DNA of 50,519 nt from contig JAITXJ010000019.1 in NCBI GenBank assembly GCA_031284745.1, forward strand, positions 1-50,519, read 5' to 3'. Shown in pieces: positions 1-7,250 of this stretch (position 1 is the stretch's first letter; each line of letters opens with the position of its first letter). The DNA is from Acholeplasmatales bacterium (GTDB taxonomy: Bacteria; Bacillota_I; Bacilli_A; Acholeplasmatales; Acholeplasmataceae). The notes under the pieces were generated by a model, which searched no databases, was not told the origin of the DNA, and worked only from the letters and a program-made list of their open reading frames with translations. The translations under genes were made by a program, and so were the position numbers.

Positions 1-40
1 TAGGAAGTTGCCTGCTTAAAAGATTAATCCTTCATTTGTT

Positions 41-117
41 GCCTACCTAGCTCAGTTGGTTAGAGCATCTGACTGTTAATCAGAGGGTCGCGTGTTCGAG
101 TCACGCGGTGGGCGCCA
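41..117 (+). tRNA. tRNA-Asn (anticodon GTT)
   Basis: Full cloverleaf. The acceptor stem GCCTACC (41-47) pairs with GGTGGGC (107-113, one G-U), followed by discriminator G and an encoded CCA at 115-117. The D-stem is GCTC/GAGC. The anticodon stem TCTGA/TCAGA encloses the loop CTGTTAA with anticodon GTT at 75-77. The T-loop has the normal TTCGAGT core. No promoter is visible in the 40 bases upstream, so it may be the last gene of a transcript that starts before the window. Confidence 0.97.
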
Positions 118-129
118 AAGGAAATTAAA

Positions 130-172
130 AAAAGAGATTACGATAAAATTGTAAGTCTCTTTTCTTTTTTTT
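130..172. terminator. Bidirectional intrinsic terminator
   Basis: An AAAGAGATTAC arm pairs with GTAAGTCTCTTT (one bulge) around an AATTTTAT-type loop. A T-run follows on the plus strand and another on the minus strand. It sits between tRNA-Asn (plus) and the convergent TasA-like gene (minus), so it probably ends both transcripts. Confidence 0.75.
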
Positions 173-228
173 TATTTTATTTTAATAATGAATTTTAATT
201 AAAAATATTATTTATTTTTCCAAAAATT

Positions 229-885
229 TTAATTCCAGTTAAGAGGAATTTGTGAATTATTATTTCGATATTGAACAGCTTCGACCAATAATATTAGTTG
301 GAAAGTTGGTATAACCGCATTGCTAGCACTAGGATTAAAATAAATCGTGATATAGTGATTGGTAGTATTGCTAGCAGTCACACTATATTGACTTTCCTGT
401 CGAGGAGTTTCAATTTCGGCATCACTTAAGTTAGGGTTTCCACTAACAACTAAAATATTACTAGAAAATTCGAGACTTGTTCCACTAATATTTGTTCCTA
501 AATTTACATTGTTTTGACAAAAACTTAAGTCCCTATTTCCTTTAAATAATATTAAAGCATCATCAGCGATGTTGACCGTCGAAGTTATTTCCGCCACCGC
601 TTTGGTCCAGGCACTCTTATTTCCTAGATTGGATGTTTCAAAACAAATAACCAGCACATCACCCGCACTATATTGATCAAGTGCTGAAATTTCTTGACCA
701 TTAAGCTTATATTTTACTTGAGCATCAATAATAAGGTTCCCAGCTTTGATATCTAAACTATCGCTATGGGAGTCACTAAAAAAAGCATATCCCATGGAGA
801 TTAAACATAAAACAGTAAAACTTAAAATTGATCCCACAAAGTAACTTATCCAAAGTCCTTTTTTCTTTTTCATAATTGATTGCAT
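229..885 (-). CDS. TasA/CalY-like exported protein with SipW-type signal peptide
   Basis: 218 residues. The N-terminus is basic (MKKKK at residues 5-9), then a hydrophobic segment (about residues 12-35) ending in the pattern YAFFSDS, then LDIKAGNLIID. That arrangement is typical of TasA, camelysin and related proteins whose signal peptide is cut by a SipW-type signal peptidase and which may form extracellular fibres or coats. The rest is a beta-rich, Ser/Thr/Asn-rich domain with no catalytic motif. The in-frame codon just before residue 1 is a TGA stop, so translation starts at residue 1 or at Met5; neither has a good ribosome-binding site. The nearest AAGGAG lies at 922-917, inside a leader hairpin. 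No sipW gene is in the window. The family call rests on the signal and post-signal pattern, not on the whole length. Confidence 0.6.
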   Translation of the reverse strand: MQSIMKKKKGLWISYFVGSILSFTVLCLISMGYAFFSDSHSDSLDIKAGNLIIDAQVKYKLNGQEISALDQYSAGDVLVICFETSNLGNKSAWTKAVAEITSTVNIADDALILFKGNRDLSFCQNNVNLGTNISGTSLEFSSNILVVSGNPNLSDAEIETPRQESQYSVTASNTTNHYITIYFNPSASNAVIPTFQLILLVEAVQYRNNNSQIPLNWN

Positions 886-1016
886 TCACTTAAGCTAGTA
901 AGTCTTTGAATGCCGGCTCCTTAAAATTCAACTTCTAGCTAGGACGATGATCAACGATTTAATCATCGATGGTCGATCATTTCCTCGACCATTTTATTCC
1001 TTTTACAATTATATCA
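886..1016 (-). promoter_or_regulatory. Promoter and structured 5' leader of the TasA-like gene
   Basis: On the minus strand an extended -10 TGATATAAT lies at 1016-1008, predicting a start near 1001 and a leader of about 115 nt. The leader holds three hairpins: TGGTCGA/TCGACCA with loop GGAAATGA; CGATGAT/ATCATCG; and a longer stem AGCTAG-AAGT-TGAA pairing with TTCA-ACTT-CTAGCT. The apical loop of the third contains AAGGAG followed by CCGGCATT. I do not recognise a named riboswitch class. The only good Shine-Dalgarno sequence of the transcript lies in that loop, so translational control is plausible but inferred. Confidence 0.5.
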
Positions 1017-1108
1017 TATATGTTTAGATAGATATAATTTACGCTCAAACGTACAAAAGTAATGTATATAAGTCCAAAAGCGTTATTTACACAAAAATAG
1101 TAAATTAG

Positions 1109-1116
1109 TGTATAAT
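1109..1116 (+). promoter_or_regulatory. -10 element for the RCC1-repeat gene
   Basis: TGTATAAT, with TATAAT at 1111-1116, about 45 nt before the ATG at 1161. It is divergent from the TasA-like promoter, so both exported-protein genes are read from one intergenic region. Confidence 0.55.
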
Positions 1117-1160
1117 TGATATGAGTTAAATTACTTTTGATTTGGCTCAAGAGGTGTTTT

Positions 1161-2612
1161 ATGAAAAAATATGTCATTATTGTCAGTTGCGCACTTGTGC
1201 TCTTCTTAACAATTTGTCTACTACCTGTTGCATTTAGCTTTTTTAGCTCATATAAATTAATCGATATTGCTTATATTACCAAAAGCAACCCCGTTAATGA
1301 GGAAGTTGATGTTTATATCGGCGATGTTCCTCGCATTGATTTTACGCAATATGTTAGTAGTTCCGTCCAAAATCTATCCCACTCTATTCAAGGATACGAC
1401 CCTCAAAATCCTATAATCGGTGAATATACGGTCCATTATTCTGGTCAGGAACAAGGTCATCAATTTTCTAAGGATATTTTATTTACATTTTGGGGTTTCA
1501 CGAAATTTGCTCCGGGAGGGGAACATGTTTTAGGTTTGACTTCCAAGGGTGAAGTTTATGTTTGGGGGAGCAATCAATATTCTCAACTAGGTTTAACTGG
1601 CGTTACTTATGTTAGTACGCCCACCAAGTTAACTAGTCTTCCAAAAATCAAAGATATTGCAGCCACGAATTCGTCTAGTTTTGCTTTAGATGAAAGTGGA
1701 GCCATTTGGAGTTGGGGACGAAATATTGATAATGTTTTGGGTGATAACGGTTCTACTCGCAGCACTCCTCAAACAATTAATTATTCCGTTAGTTTTAAAA
1801 GTTTAGCTGGTGGTGGTTATAATACCATGGGCGCAATCGGCACTGATAATTATCTCTATGCTTGGGGAAATGGGAAAAATGGGGCTTTAGGTAATGGCGT
1901 GAATAAGGAGTCCAATACTGTTACGCGCATTTATACTGGTGGTACTAAAATGGCTCAATATTCTTTTAATGGTGGAATGTTCACTAACCTAAATGATGAA
2001 TTATTCATCTTTGGTTCGAATGACTATGGGGAAATGATGAGTACCAATTACTCTTTACATAATCAGCTTCCCAATAAAGTTACTTTTCTTGGTAATATTA
2101 AAAAACTGGCTGCCGGATATGGGATGCGGATGATTTTGAATACGAACAATAATGTTTGGACTTGGGGTGATTCGCGTTATAATGCGGTTGGTCATAATAT
2201 CTCCAGTGGCGAAAGACCAAATCCCCAACAAATAGCCACGAATGCCAAAGACATCGCTATGAATATTGGTCAAGGAATGGTCTTAAAAAATGATGGTTCG
2301 ATTATTATGTTCGGAGAAAATTTTAGCGGACAAAATGCTTCTGGTAGTACGGCCTATACCTTCTCTAATAGTATTTATAACCCAACATTTTCCACCGACG
2401 CCATCTATTGTTTAAATGAAACCAATCTCTTCTTTTCGAAACATCAGATGTATGGTGTGGGACAAGGTACCTATGGCGTTTTAGCCAATGGCAGTACGGC
2501 TGATCAACTAGCTACTGTGCAATGGGTATTTAATCCTAATCCTAACGCTCCATTTTCTCGAAGAATGATAGCTTTGAAAATGGTCTTGAAAAAAGAAGAA
2601 TATTCTTTATAA
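1161..2612 (+). CDS. Exported RCC1-repeat (beta-propeller) protein
   Basis: 483 residues from the ATG at 1161, which has AAGAGGTG just upstream. An in-frame TTG further 5' (1137) has no ribosome site. An N-terminal signal peptide or membrane anchor (MKKYVIIVSCALVLF) is followed by a short Ig-like region ending near GEYTVHYSG. Then come about seven RCC1/BNR-like blades, recognisable by W-x-W-G-x-N and LGxNG units such as VYVWGSNQYSQLG, IWSWGRN, LYAWGNGKNGALGNG and VWTWGDSRYNAVG. RCC1 propellers are protein-interaction folds, and in exported bacterial proteins the partner is usually unknown. There is no LPxTG or lipobox, so anchoring would be by the uncleaved N-terminal helix, or the protein is secreted. 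It is divergent from the TasA-like gene and may share its surface role. Confidence 0.8.
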   Translation: MKKYVIIVSCALVLFLTICLLPVAFSFFSSYKLIDIAYITKSNPVNEEVDVYIGDVPRIDFTQYVSSSVQNLSHSIQGYDPQNPIIGEYTVHYSGQEQGHQFSKDILFTFWGFTKFAPGGEHVLGLTSKGEVYVWGSNQYSQLGLTGVTYVSTPTKLTSLPKIKDIAATNSSSFALDESGAIWSWGRNIDNVLGDNGSTRSTPQTINYSVSFKSLAGGGYNTMGAIGTDNYLYAWGNGKNGALGNGVNKESNTVTRIYTGGTKMAQYSFNGGMFTNLNDELFIFGSNDYGEMMSTNYSLHNQLPNKVTFLGNIKKLAAGYGMRMILNTNNNVWTWGDSRYNAVGHNISSGERPNPQQIATNAKDIAMNIGQGMVLKNDGSIIMFGENFSGQNASGSTAYTFSNSIYNPTFSTDAIYCLNETNLFFSKHQMYGVGQGTYGVLANGSTADQLATVQWVFNPNPNAPFSRRMIALKMVLKKEEYSL

Positions 2613-2753
2613 TAATAAATATTTGCTTCCATTACAATATCATTGTTTGTCGGATGTTTTGTCTATCCCGCACTAATTTTTACTAACGTTACTTTTAGAA
2701 GTTACTCTTAATTTTTACTAATACTTCTTTAAAATTCCTAAATTCGTTTTTTT

Positions 2754-2762
2754 TGATAGAAT
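2754..2762 (+). promoter_or_regulatory. Extended -10 promoter of the GNAT-udk operon
   Basis: TGATAGAAT preceded by an eight-base T-tract (2747-2754). The predicted start near 2769 leaves a leader of about 13 nt carrying AAGGA before the ATG at 2782. No clear -35. Confidence 0.5.
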
Positions 2763-2781
2763 TTTAATAAGGATTTGGGTA

Positions 2782-3048
2782 ATGTTTAAAATTGATCATC
2801 ATAAATTAATCTTCATAATCAATGACCAAGAAGTCGGCCATATTGAATTTAGCCAGAAATCAGGAATAATGAGCATTTTGCATACCATCATCAAAAGTGA
2901 GTATGAGGGTTTAGGTTACGCTAGCCAATTGACCAGTGAGATTTTTCGATATGCCCAAGAAAATCATTTTAAAATCATTCCACTATGTTCTTATACCCAA
3001 TCCTGGCTAAAAAGACATCCAGAGTGGCAGGAGCTAATATATGAATAA
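2782..3048 (+). CDS. YjdJ-type small GNAT N-acetyltransferase
   Basis: 88 residues, the usual length of the short GCN5-related acetyltransferase family (YjdJ/YidJ type), which keeps only the acetyl-CoA-binding half of the fold. Visible signals are the beta-strand I-G-H-I-E-F, then YEGLGYASQLTSEIF (the pantetheine-binding loop and following helix, residues 38-52), and a C-terminal CSYTQSWLKRHPEW block that is highly characteristic of the family. The acceptor is unknown. It overlaps udk by 8 nt and opens the four-gene operon. Confidence 0.85.
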   Translation: MFKIDHHKLIFIINDQEVGHIEFSQKSGIMSILHTIIKSEYEGLGYASQLTSEIFRYAQENHFKIIPLCSYTQSWLKRHPEWQELIYE

Positions 3049-3670
3049 ACCCTATATTATTTTAGTTGCCGGTGGTTCCGCCGGGGGGAAGACTACCGTG
3101 GTGGCGGAAATTTTAGCTAAATTATCCAATAAAGATATTTTGGTTATTAAACATGATGACTACTACAAAAGACGTGATGACTTAAATCACGAAGAGCGTA
3201 AAAAACTCAATTATGATCATCCAAGTAGTCTCGATAATGAATTGCTACTGACTCATTTACAAGCCCTGATCAATGGTTTTGCGGTCCAAAAGCCAATTTA
3301 TGATTTTGTTTTAAATAATCGCAAAGAAGAATATGAAACTATTACCGGTAAAGAAGTCATTATTATCGAAGGTATTTTAACTCTAGAAAATGAAAAATTA
3401 CGCGAACTGGCTGATCTGAAGATCTTCGTTGATAGTGATGACGATACGCGTTTAATTCGCCGAATTAAGCGAGATATTGAAGAAAGAGGCCGTGATTTAG
3501 CCCGGGTAATTGAACAATACTTAAAAACTGTTAAACCGATGTATCATAAATATATCCGTCCATCAAAACGCTATGCTGATATTATTATTCTTAACGATAT
3601 TAAACATCAAGCGGCCGTCGAGCTAGTTGCTGGACATATTAAAAATCACTTAGGAGAACAACATGAGTAA
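3041..3670 (+). CDS. udk: Uridine kinase
   Basis: 209 residues, normal for bacterial Udk, which phosphorylates uridine and cytidine to UMP and CMP in pyrimidine salvage. The P-loop GGSAGGKTT is at residues 11-19 and the substrate-binding HDDYYKRRDDL follows at about 39-49. Next come YDHPSSLDNELL and a Walker-B-like VIIIEGILTL strand. The lid region carries RLIRRIKRDIEERGR, the usual uridine kinase signature. AGGAG lies upstream of the ATG. It overlaps both neighbours by 8 nt, consistent with translational coupling with the nucleosidase downstream. Confidence 0.95.
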   Translation: MNKPYIILVAGGSAGGKTTVVAEILAKLSNKDILVIKHDDYYKRRDDLNHEERKKLNYDHPSSLDNELLLTHLQALINGFAVQKPIYDFVLNNRKEEYETITGKEVIIIEGILTLENEKLRELADLKIFVDSDDDTRLIRRIKRDIEERGRDLARVIEQYLKTVKPMYHKYIRPSKRYADIIILNDIKHQAAVELVAGHIKNHLGEQHE

Positions 3671-4319
3671 AATATTAATCGTGGCAGCGGTGGAAAATGA
3701 AACCCTGGTCTTAACCCGTAAATTGCGCTTAACCAAGTCTAAAAATAACCCTCTATTATACCATGGAACCTATCATCAACATGAAATCGATTTAATTGAA
3801 GTTGGTATTGGTAAAGTTAATACCGCTTTAAATCTTTCGCGAGCGATTACCCAAAAAAACTATGATTATGCCCTAAATTTAGGCTCCGCTGGGGGAACTA
3901 AATCTTTTAAACAAGGTGATAAAATCATCGTATCTCAGGCGAAATACCATGATTTTGACTTACAAATATTTGGCTATAAAAAAGGTCAAGTTCCTGGCTA
4001 CCCCGAATATTTCATGGTACCTCATAAGGAAATTAATGACTTTAAGGCCTTAATTCCGACCTTAAAAGAATCTTTACTATATAGTGGCGATCGTTTCGTG
4101 GAAACTAGTCCTAATATTGATGAAGAATATGTTGTTGACATGGAAGCCACCGCTTTTTTTCAAGTTCTTTATCTTTCTGGCATTAAAGCCTACGCCTTTA
4201 AAATCGTCTCTGACATTATTAATGGTAGCAATTATGATACTTATTCTTCCTTCGAGGAAAAGAAAATTGGCAATTACCTCTATGATTTTTTCTTAGAGAT
4301 TATTGAAGGCATCAAATGA
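3663..4319 (+). CDS. mtnN: 5'-methylthioadenosine/S-adenosylhomocysteine nucleosidase-like protein
   Basis: 218 residues with the phosphorylase/nucleosidase (PNP_UDP_1) fold. VAAVENE (residues 7-13) matches the catalytic-site start of MTA/SAH nucleosidases. VGIGKVNTA (47-55), NLGSAGG (72-78) and VVDMEATAFFQV (157-168) align with the family, with Glu161 in the ME motif and Asp184 in IVSDI corresponding to the ribose-binding Glu and the base-protonating Asp. It would hydrolyse MTA and SAH to adenine plus a thioribose. The shortened middle and the VDMEATA (not VEMEGAA) motif leave room for another nucleoside substrate. Its TGA stop overlaps the next ATG (ATGA). Confidence 0.8.
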   Translation: MSKILIVAAVENETLVLTRKLRLTKSKNNPLLYHGTYHQHEIDLIEVGIGKVNTALNLSRAITQKNYDYALNLGSAGGTKSFKQGDKIIVSQAKYHDFDLQIFGYKKGQVPGYPEYFMVPHKEINDFKALIPTLKESLLYSGDRFVETSPNIDEEYVVDMEATAFFQVLYLSGIKAYAFKIVSDIINGSNYDTYSSFEEKKIGNYLYDFFLEIIEGIK

Positions 4320-4858
4320 AAGGCTTAATTTTATTTTCCCATAATATGGAAGATAGTGAGGCTATTTTTACCAGAGATCTTTTGCTACGGGGCGGTTTAT
4401 CCATTCAAAGTTTTAGCTTTGAAAGTCGACAAGTAACCACTGCTTATGGTTTAACTTTAAACGTTGATCTTTTGGCTAGTGAATTAGGTGAGGTTAAAAA
4501 TTATGATTTTTTGGTCATTCCCGGTGGCAAATATGTGACTATGCATCCCCCATTTAAAAAGGCTCTTCAAAATCTTTTAAGCGAATTTCATCGTCAAAAT
4601 AAACTTTTAGCTGCAATTTGTGCTGCTCCTTGCTTTTTAGATGGATTAGCTATTTTAGGTAATTATACTTGTTATGGTAATTTATTTGAAGAAATTAAGG
4701 ATGGACACTATCAAAGAGTTCATCTGGTACAAGATGGCAATCTCATCACCGCGCAAAGTGCTGGCTATATTATGGAATTTTCTCTGCAAATTATTCGCAC
4801 TCTTTTAGGCGAAGCTAAGGTCGAAGCGGTAAAAAAACAATTATTACTCAAAATATAA
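4316..4858 (+). CDS. DJ-1/PfpI (ThiJ/YajL) family protein
   Basis: 180 residues. The family fold is clear: the N-terminal strand MKGLILFSHNMEDSEA with conserved Glu15, the YDFLVIPGG strand (63-71), and the nucleophile elbow AAICAAPCFL with Cys102. This superfamily includes DJ-1-type glyoxalase/deglycase proteins and redox-sensing chaperones; the exact reaction cannot be read from the sequence. ATGA overlap with the upstream gene shows co-translation. It is the last gene of the operon, directly before the tRNA-Arg promoter. Confidence 0.88.
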   Translation: MKGLILFSHNMEDSEAIFTRDLLLRGGLSIQSFSFESRQVTTAYGLTLNVDLLASELGEVKNYDFLVIPGGKYVTMHPPFKKALQNLLSEFHRQNKLLAAICAAPCFLDGLAILGNYTCYGNLFEEIKDGHYQRVHLVQDGNLITAQSAGYIMEFSLQIIRTLLGEAKVEAVKKQLLLKI

Positions 4859-4864
4859 GTTTTT

Positions 4865-4873
4865 TGATAAAAT
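4865..4873 (+). promoter_or_regulatory. Extended -10 promoter of tRNA-Arg
   Basis: TGATAAAAT after a T-tract. The predicted start near 4880 is 4 nt before the mature tRNA end. The promoter lies immediately after the stop codon of the DJ-1-like gene. Confidence 0.6.
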
Positions 4874-4883
4874 ATTTAGGCAC

Positions 4884-4960
4884 GCACTCATAGATCAACT
4901 GGATAGATCGTTTGACTACGGATCAAAAGGCTGCGGGTTCGAATCCTGCTGGGTGCGCCA
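4884..4960 (+). tRNA. tRNA-Arg (anticodon ACG)
   Basis: The acceptor GCACTCA pairs with TGGGTGC (one T-G wobble), followed by discriminator G and an encoded CCA at 4958-4960. The D-stem is the palindromic GATC/GATC. The anticodon stem TTTGA/TCAAA holds the loop CTACGGA with anticodon ACG, normally deaminated to ICG. The T-arm GCGGG-TTCGAAT-CCTGC is standard. Confidence 0.96.
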
Positions 4961-4992
4961 TTTAATAAATAAAATATTTATTTTCGGTTTTG

Positions 4993-5073
4993 TGTTATAA
5001 TCATTGTTGCGTTTAACACCGTAGTGGGAGAGAAATCGTTTAACCACATACCAAATTTACAAGGAGGATTGTT
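4993..5073 (+). promoter_or_regulatory. rplK promoter and 5' leader
   Basis: Extended -10 TGTTATAAT at 4993-5001, predicted start near 5008, leader of about 65 nt. The leader contains GTAGTGGGAGAGAAATC, with GTGG able to pair with a later CCAC. In many bacteria L1 represses L11-L1 synthesis by binding this leader, so this may be the L1 target; that is inference. AAGGAGG lies 8-9 nt before the ATG. Confidence 0.6.
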
Positions 5074-5502
5074 ATGGCAAAAAAATTAGTAAAAGTTGTA
5101 AAATTACAAATTGCGGCAGGAAAAGCGACACCCGCTCCCCCCGTAGGTCCGGCTCTCGGCCAGGCACAAGTTAATATCCCGCAATTTATTGCAAGATTTA
5201 ACGAGGAAACCAAGGATAAAATTGGTTATGTGGTGCCAGTTGTAATTTCTGTATTTGATGATCGTAGTTTCACTTTCATCGTTAAAACCCCACCGGCTAG
5301 TGACTTACTTAAAAAAGCGGCTGGTATTGAACATGGATCGGCTTCCGCGGCGAAAACCAAAGTTGCAACCATTTCCAAAGCGAAGATTCGAGAAATCGCC
5401 ACTCTAAAATTACCTGACTTAAATGCCGTTGATGTGGAAGGCGCGATGAAGATCATCGAAGGTACTGCTCGTAATATGGGCATTGTCGTGGAGGATAAGT
5501 AA
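5074..5502 (+). CDS. rplK: 50S ribosomal protein L11
   Basis: 142 residues, full length. Starts [18 protein letters not shown], followed by the proline-rich [11 protein letters not shown] hinge (about residues 20-30) typical of the thiostrepton-binding N-domain, and ends with the rRNA-binding C-domain (LPDLNA ... EGTARNMGI). It forms the GTPase-associated centre with 23S rRNA and contacts L10/L12. First gene of the L11-L1 unit. No nusG or secE lies upstream, unlike most Bacillota; a tRNA takes that place. Confidence 0.98.
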   Translation: MAKKLVKVVKLQIAAGKATPAPPVGPALGQAQVNIPQFIARFNEETKDKIGYVVPVVISVFDDRSFTFIVKTPPASDLLKKAAGIEHGSASAAKTKVATISKAKIREIATLKLPDLNAVDVEGAMKIIEGTARNMGIVVEDK

Positions 5503-5503
5503 G

Positions 5504-6193
5504 ATGTTTCACGGAAAAAAATATGTTAACGTTGCTAAACTTGTTGTTCATGATAAGGCTTATGCGCTTAGTGAAGCGGTTGATTTAGTTAAAAAAACTA
5601 GTTATGTAAAATTTGATGCGACTGTTGAAGTAGCCTTCAAATTAAATTTAGATCCGAAAAAAGCTGATCAAAAGTTAAGAGGAGCTTCAGTCTTACCCCA
5701 TGGTACTGGTAAAACCCAAAAAGTTTGTGTTGTGGCCGTTGGTGATAAAGCCAAAGAAGCTAGTGAAGCGGGAGCCGATATCGTTGGTGATGATGAATTA
5801 ATCGCTAAGATTGCTGGCGGTTGGTTTGAATTTGATGTTTTAGTTGCTACTCCTGATATGATGCCAAAACTTTCCAAGCTAGGTAAAATCCTCGGACCAA
5901 AAGGCTTAATGCCTAATCCAAAAACGGGAACCGCTACTATTAATGTTGGTCAAGCCGTTCGTGAACTTCACAATGGTAAAATCTCTTATGATACCGATAA
6001 AGCTGGCAATATTCATGCCCCAGTTGGCCTTGTATCCTTTGGAGTTGAACAATTAAAAGAAAATATCATCTCTTTATATCAACTCTTTATTAAGTTAAAA
6101 CCAACCACCGTCAAGGGTACTTATGTGAAAAATATTACCATTGCTTCGACAATGGGCCCTGGTATTCGGATTAACGAAGAATCACTAAGATAG
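5504..6193 (+). CDS. rplA: 50S ribosomal protein L1
   Basis: 229 residues from the ATG at 5504, which follows the L11 stop by 1 nt and has GGAGG about 10 nt upstream; an in-frame GTG at 5483 is less likely. Recognised by [10 protein letters not shown], the [20 protein letters not shown] segment, [15 protein letters not shown] (the L1 signature) and the C-terminal GPGIRIN. L1 forms the mobile stalk of the large subunit and represses its own operon. A terminator-containing L10 leader follows. Confidence 0.98.
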   Translation: MFHGKKYVNVAKLVVHDKAYALSEAVDLVKKTSYVKFDATVEVAFKLNLDPKKADQKLRGASVLPHGTGKTQKVCVVAVGDKAKEASEAGADIVGDDELIAKIAGGWFEFDVLVATPDMMPKLSKLGKILGPKGLMPNPKTGTATINVGQAVRELHNGKISYDTDKAGNIHAPVGLVSFGVEQLKENIISLYQLFIKLKPTTVKGTYVKNITIASTMGPGIRINEESLR

Positions 6194-6210
6194 TATTAAT
6201 TAAATATTTC

Positions 6211-6308
6211 CATAGACAGTAGAGATCTTTTAGATGTAAAAATTCTACCGAGGATTAATGAAAATTGCCCTCTTTATTGTCTATAAAAAATAAAGAGGAA
6301 TTTTTTTT
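6211..6308 (+). promoter_or_regulatory. L10 leader (L10/L12 autoregulatory element)
   Basis: ATAGACAG plus GTAGA pairs with TCTACCGAGG, giving the kink-turn-like L10-binding structure known from Bacillota L10 leaders. TGTCTAT at 6278-6284 can close the ATAGACA stem or enter the downstream terminator, so the two folds compete. In the family, L10-L12 bound to the leader favours termination. Placed exactly between rplA and rplJ. Confidence 0.88.
6269..6308 (+). terminator. Attenuator terminator of the L10 leader
   Basis: CCTCTTTATT (6269-6278) pairs perfectly with AATAAAGAGG (6289-6298), followed by eight Ts (6301-6308). The rplJ ribosome-binding site GGAGG begins immediately after the T-run. 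Confidence 0.85.
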
Positions 6309-6319
6309 GGAGGAACGAA

Positions 6320-6802
6320 ATGAAACAAGAATTATTAAACAAAAAACAAAATGATGTAGTTGAGCTAAAAGAACGATTTTCTAAGGCTAAAACCATAATT
6401 GTTTTCGATTATCAGGGTTTAACCGATGAACAAAATAAAGATGTTCGTAAGAAATTACGCTCTCAACATACAGAAATGAAAATCTACAAGAATAATATTG
6501 CCCGCCGAGCGGCCGCTGCTGCCGGTTATGATGAGTTAGTAAGTTCACTTGCTGGCCCTAAGGCAATCGCTATTTCTTATAGTGATCCGGTCGCACCTGC
6601 TAAAGTGTTATTTGAATATGCGAAGACCAATAATAAGGTGCGTTTAACAGCTGGGGTAGTCGAAGGAAAAGTTATTGGTGTTGATTCCATCATTGAACTA
6701 GCCACTCTACCAACTCGAGAAGTATTACTTACGCAACTTGCGGTGGGATTACTTGCTCCATTAACACAATTAGCCCTTGGTTTGAATTTGATAGAAAAAT
6801 AA
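6320..6802 (+). CDS. rplJ: 50S ribosomal protein L10
   Basis: 160 residues. Shows the L10 pattern: an N-terminal basic helix, TIIVFDYQGLTDEQ, LRSQHTEMKIYKNNIARRAA, the GPKAIAISYSDPVAPAKVL block, and a C-terminal helix that carries L12 dimers. L10 anchors the L12 stalk and, with L12, binds its own mRNA leader upstream. GGAGG is 6 nt before the ATG; rplL follows after 18 nt. Confidence 0.97.
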   Translation: MKQELLNKKQNDVVELKERFSKAKTIIVFDYQGLTDEQNKDVRKKLRSQHTEMKIYKNNIARRAAAAAGYDELVSSLAGPKAIAISYSDPVAPAKVLFEYAKTNNKVRLTAGVVEGKVIGVDSIIELATLPTREVLLTQLAVGLLAPLTQLALGLNLIEK

Positions 6803-6820
6803 TATAAGGAGATAAATATC

Positions 6821-7195
6821 ATGGCAAAATTAACAAAAAAAGAATTTGTAGAAGCGTTAAAAGAAATGACCCTCTTAGAGATTAAAGCTCTCGTTGATGG
6901 TCTAAAAGAGGAATTTGGTATTGATCCAACTGCAGTTGCGGTTGCTGGTCCAGTAGCTGCTGAAGCGGCAGTAGTCGAAGAAAAAACAGAATTTGATGTT
7001 ATTCTTAAGAGTTTCGGAGCGGAAAAGATTAAAGTAATTAAGGTTGTTAAAGAAGCTACCCAATTAGGTTTAGCCGAATCCAAAGCCTTAACTGAAACAC
7101 CAGATGCAAAGATTAAAGAAAATCTGAAGAAAGAAGAAGCTCAAGCTCTTAAAACTAAACTTGAAGAAGCTGGCGCCACTGTTGAAATTAAGTAA
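6821..7195 (+). CDS. rplL: 50S ribosomal protein L7/L12
   Basis: 124 residues. The N-terminal dimerisation helix (MTLLEIKALVDGLKEEFGI) is followed by an Ala/Val/Pro-rich hinge (about residues 37-54) and a C-terminal factor-binding domain containing EKIKVIKVVKE, LGLAESKAL and GATVEIK. AAGGAG precedes the ATG. A strong terminator follows the stop codon. Confidence 0.98.
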   Translation: MAKLTKKEFVEALKEMTLLEIKALVDGLKEEFGIDPTAVAVAGPVAAEAAVVEEKTEFDVILKSFGAEKIKVIKVVKEATQLGLAESKALTETPDAKIKENLKKEEAQALKTKLEEAGATVEIK

Positions 7196-7210
7196 TCATT
7201 TATCGTAAGA

Positions 7211-7239
7211 AAAAAACCAAGTTTGAAACTTGGTTTTTT
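7211..7239 (+). terminator. Intrinsic terminator after rplL
   Basis: AACCAAGTT/AACTTGGTT with a three-base loop, flanked by A-run and T-run. Some read-through must occur, or the next gene has its own undetected promoter, because the methyltransferase gene starts only 12 nt later. Confidence 0.85.
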
Positions 7240-7250
7240 CCGTTATAAAG

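Noticed and set aside
1137-1160. TTG start for the RCC1-repeat protein
   Set aside because: No ribosome site, and it puts eight extra residues before a normal signal peptide; the ATG at 1161 has AAGAGGTG upstream.
977-1177. Minus-strand open frame between the TasA-like and RCC1 genes
   Set aside because: It covers both divergent promoters, has AT-driven Ile/Tyr/Asn composition and no ribosome site.
2675-2725. Direct repeat TAATTTTTACTAA in the gap after the RCC1 gene
   Set aside because: Two AT-rich copies only, with no structure or gene context; likely chance in this base composition.
4084-4296. Alternative frame inside the nucleosidase gene, and similar shadow frames inside rplK, rplA, rpoB, rpoC, clpB, thrS, etfA and others
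   Set aside because: They overlap conserved genes, have no family signal and no start site.
5483-5503. GTG start for L1 inside rplK
   Set aside because: The ATG at 5504 has a better-placed GGAGG and gives the usual L1 N-terminus.
7230-7250. Upstream TTG start for the YbxB-like methyltransferase
   Set aside because: It lies inside the 3' arm of the rplL terminator; MQKQHY at 7251 matches the family start.
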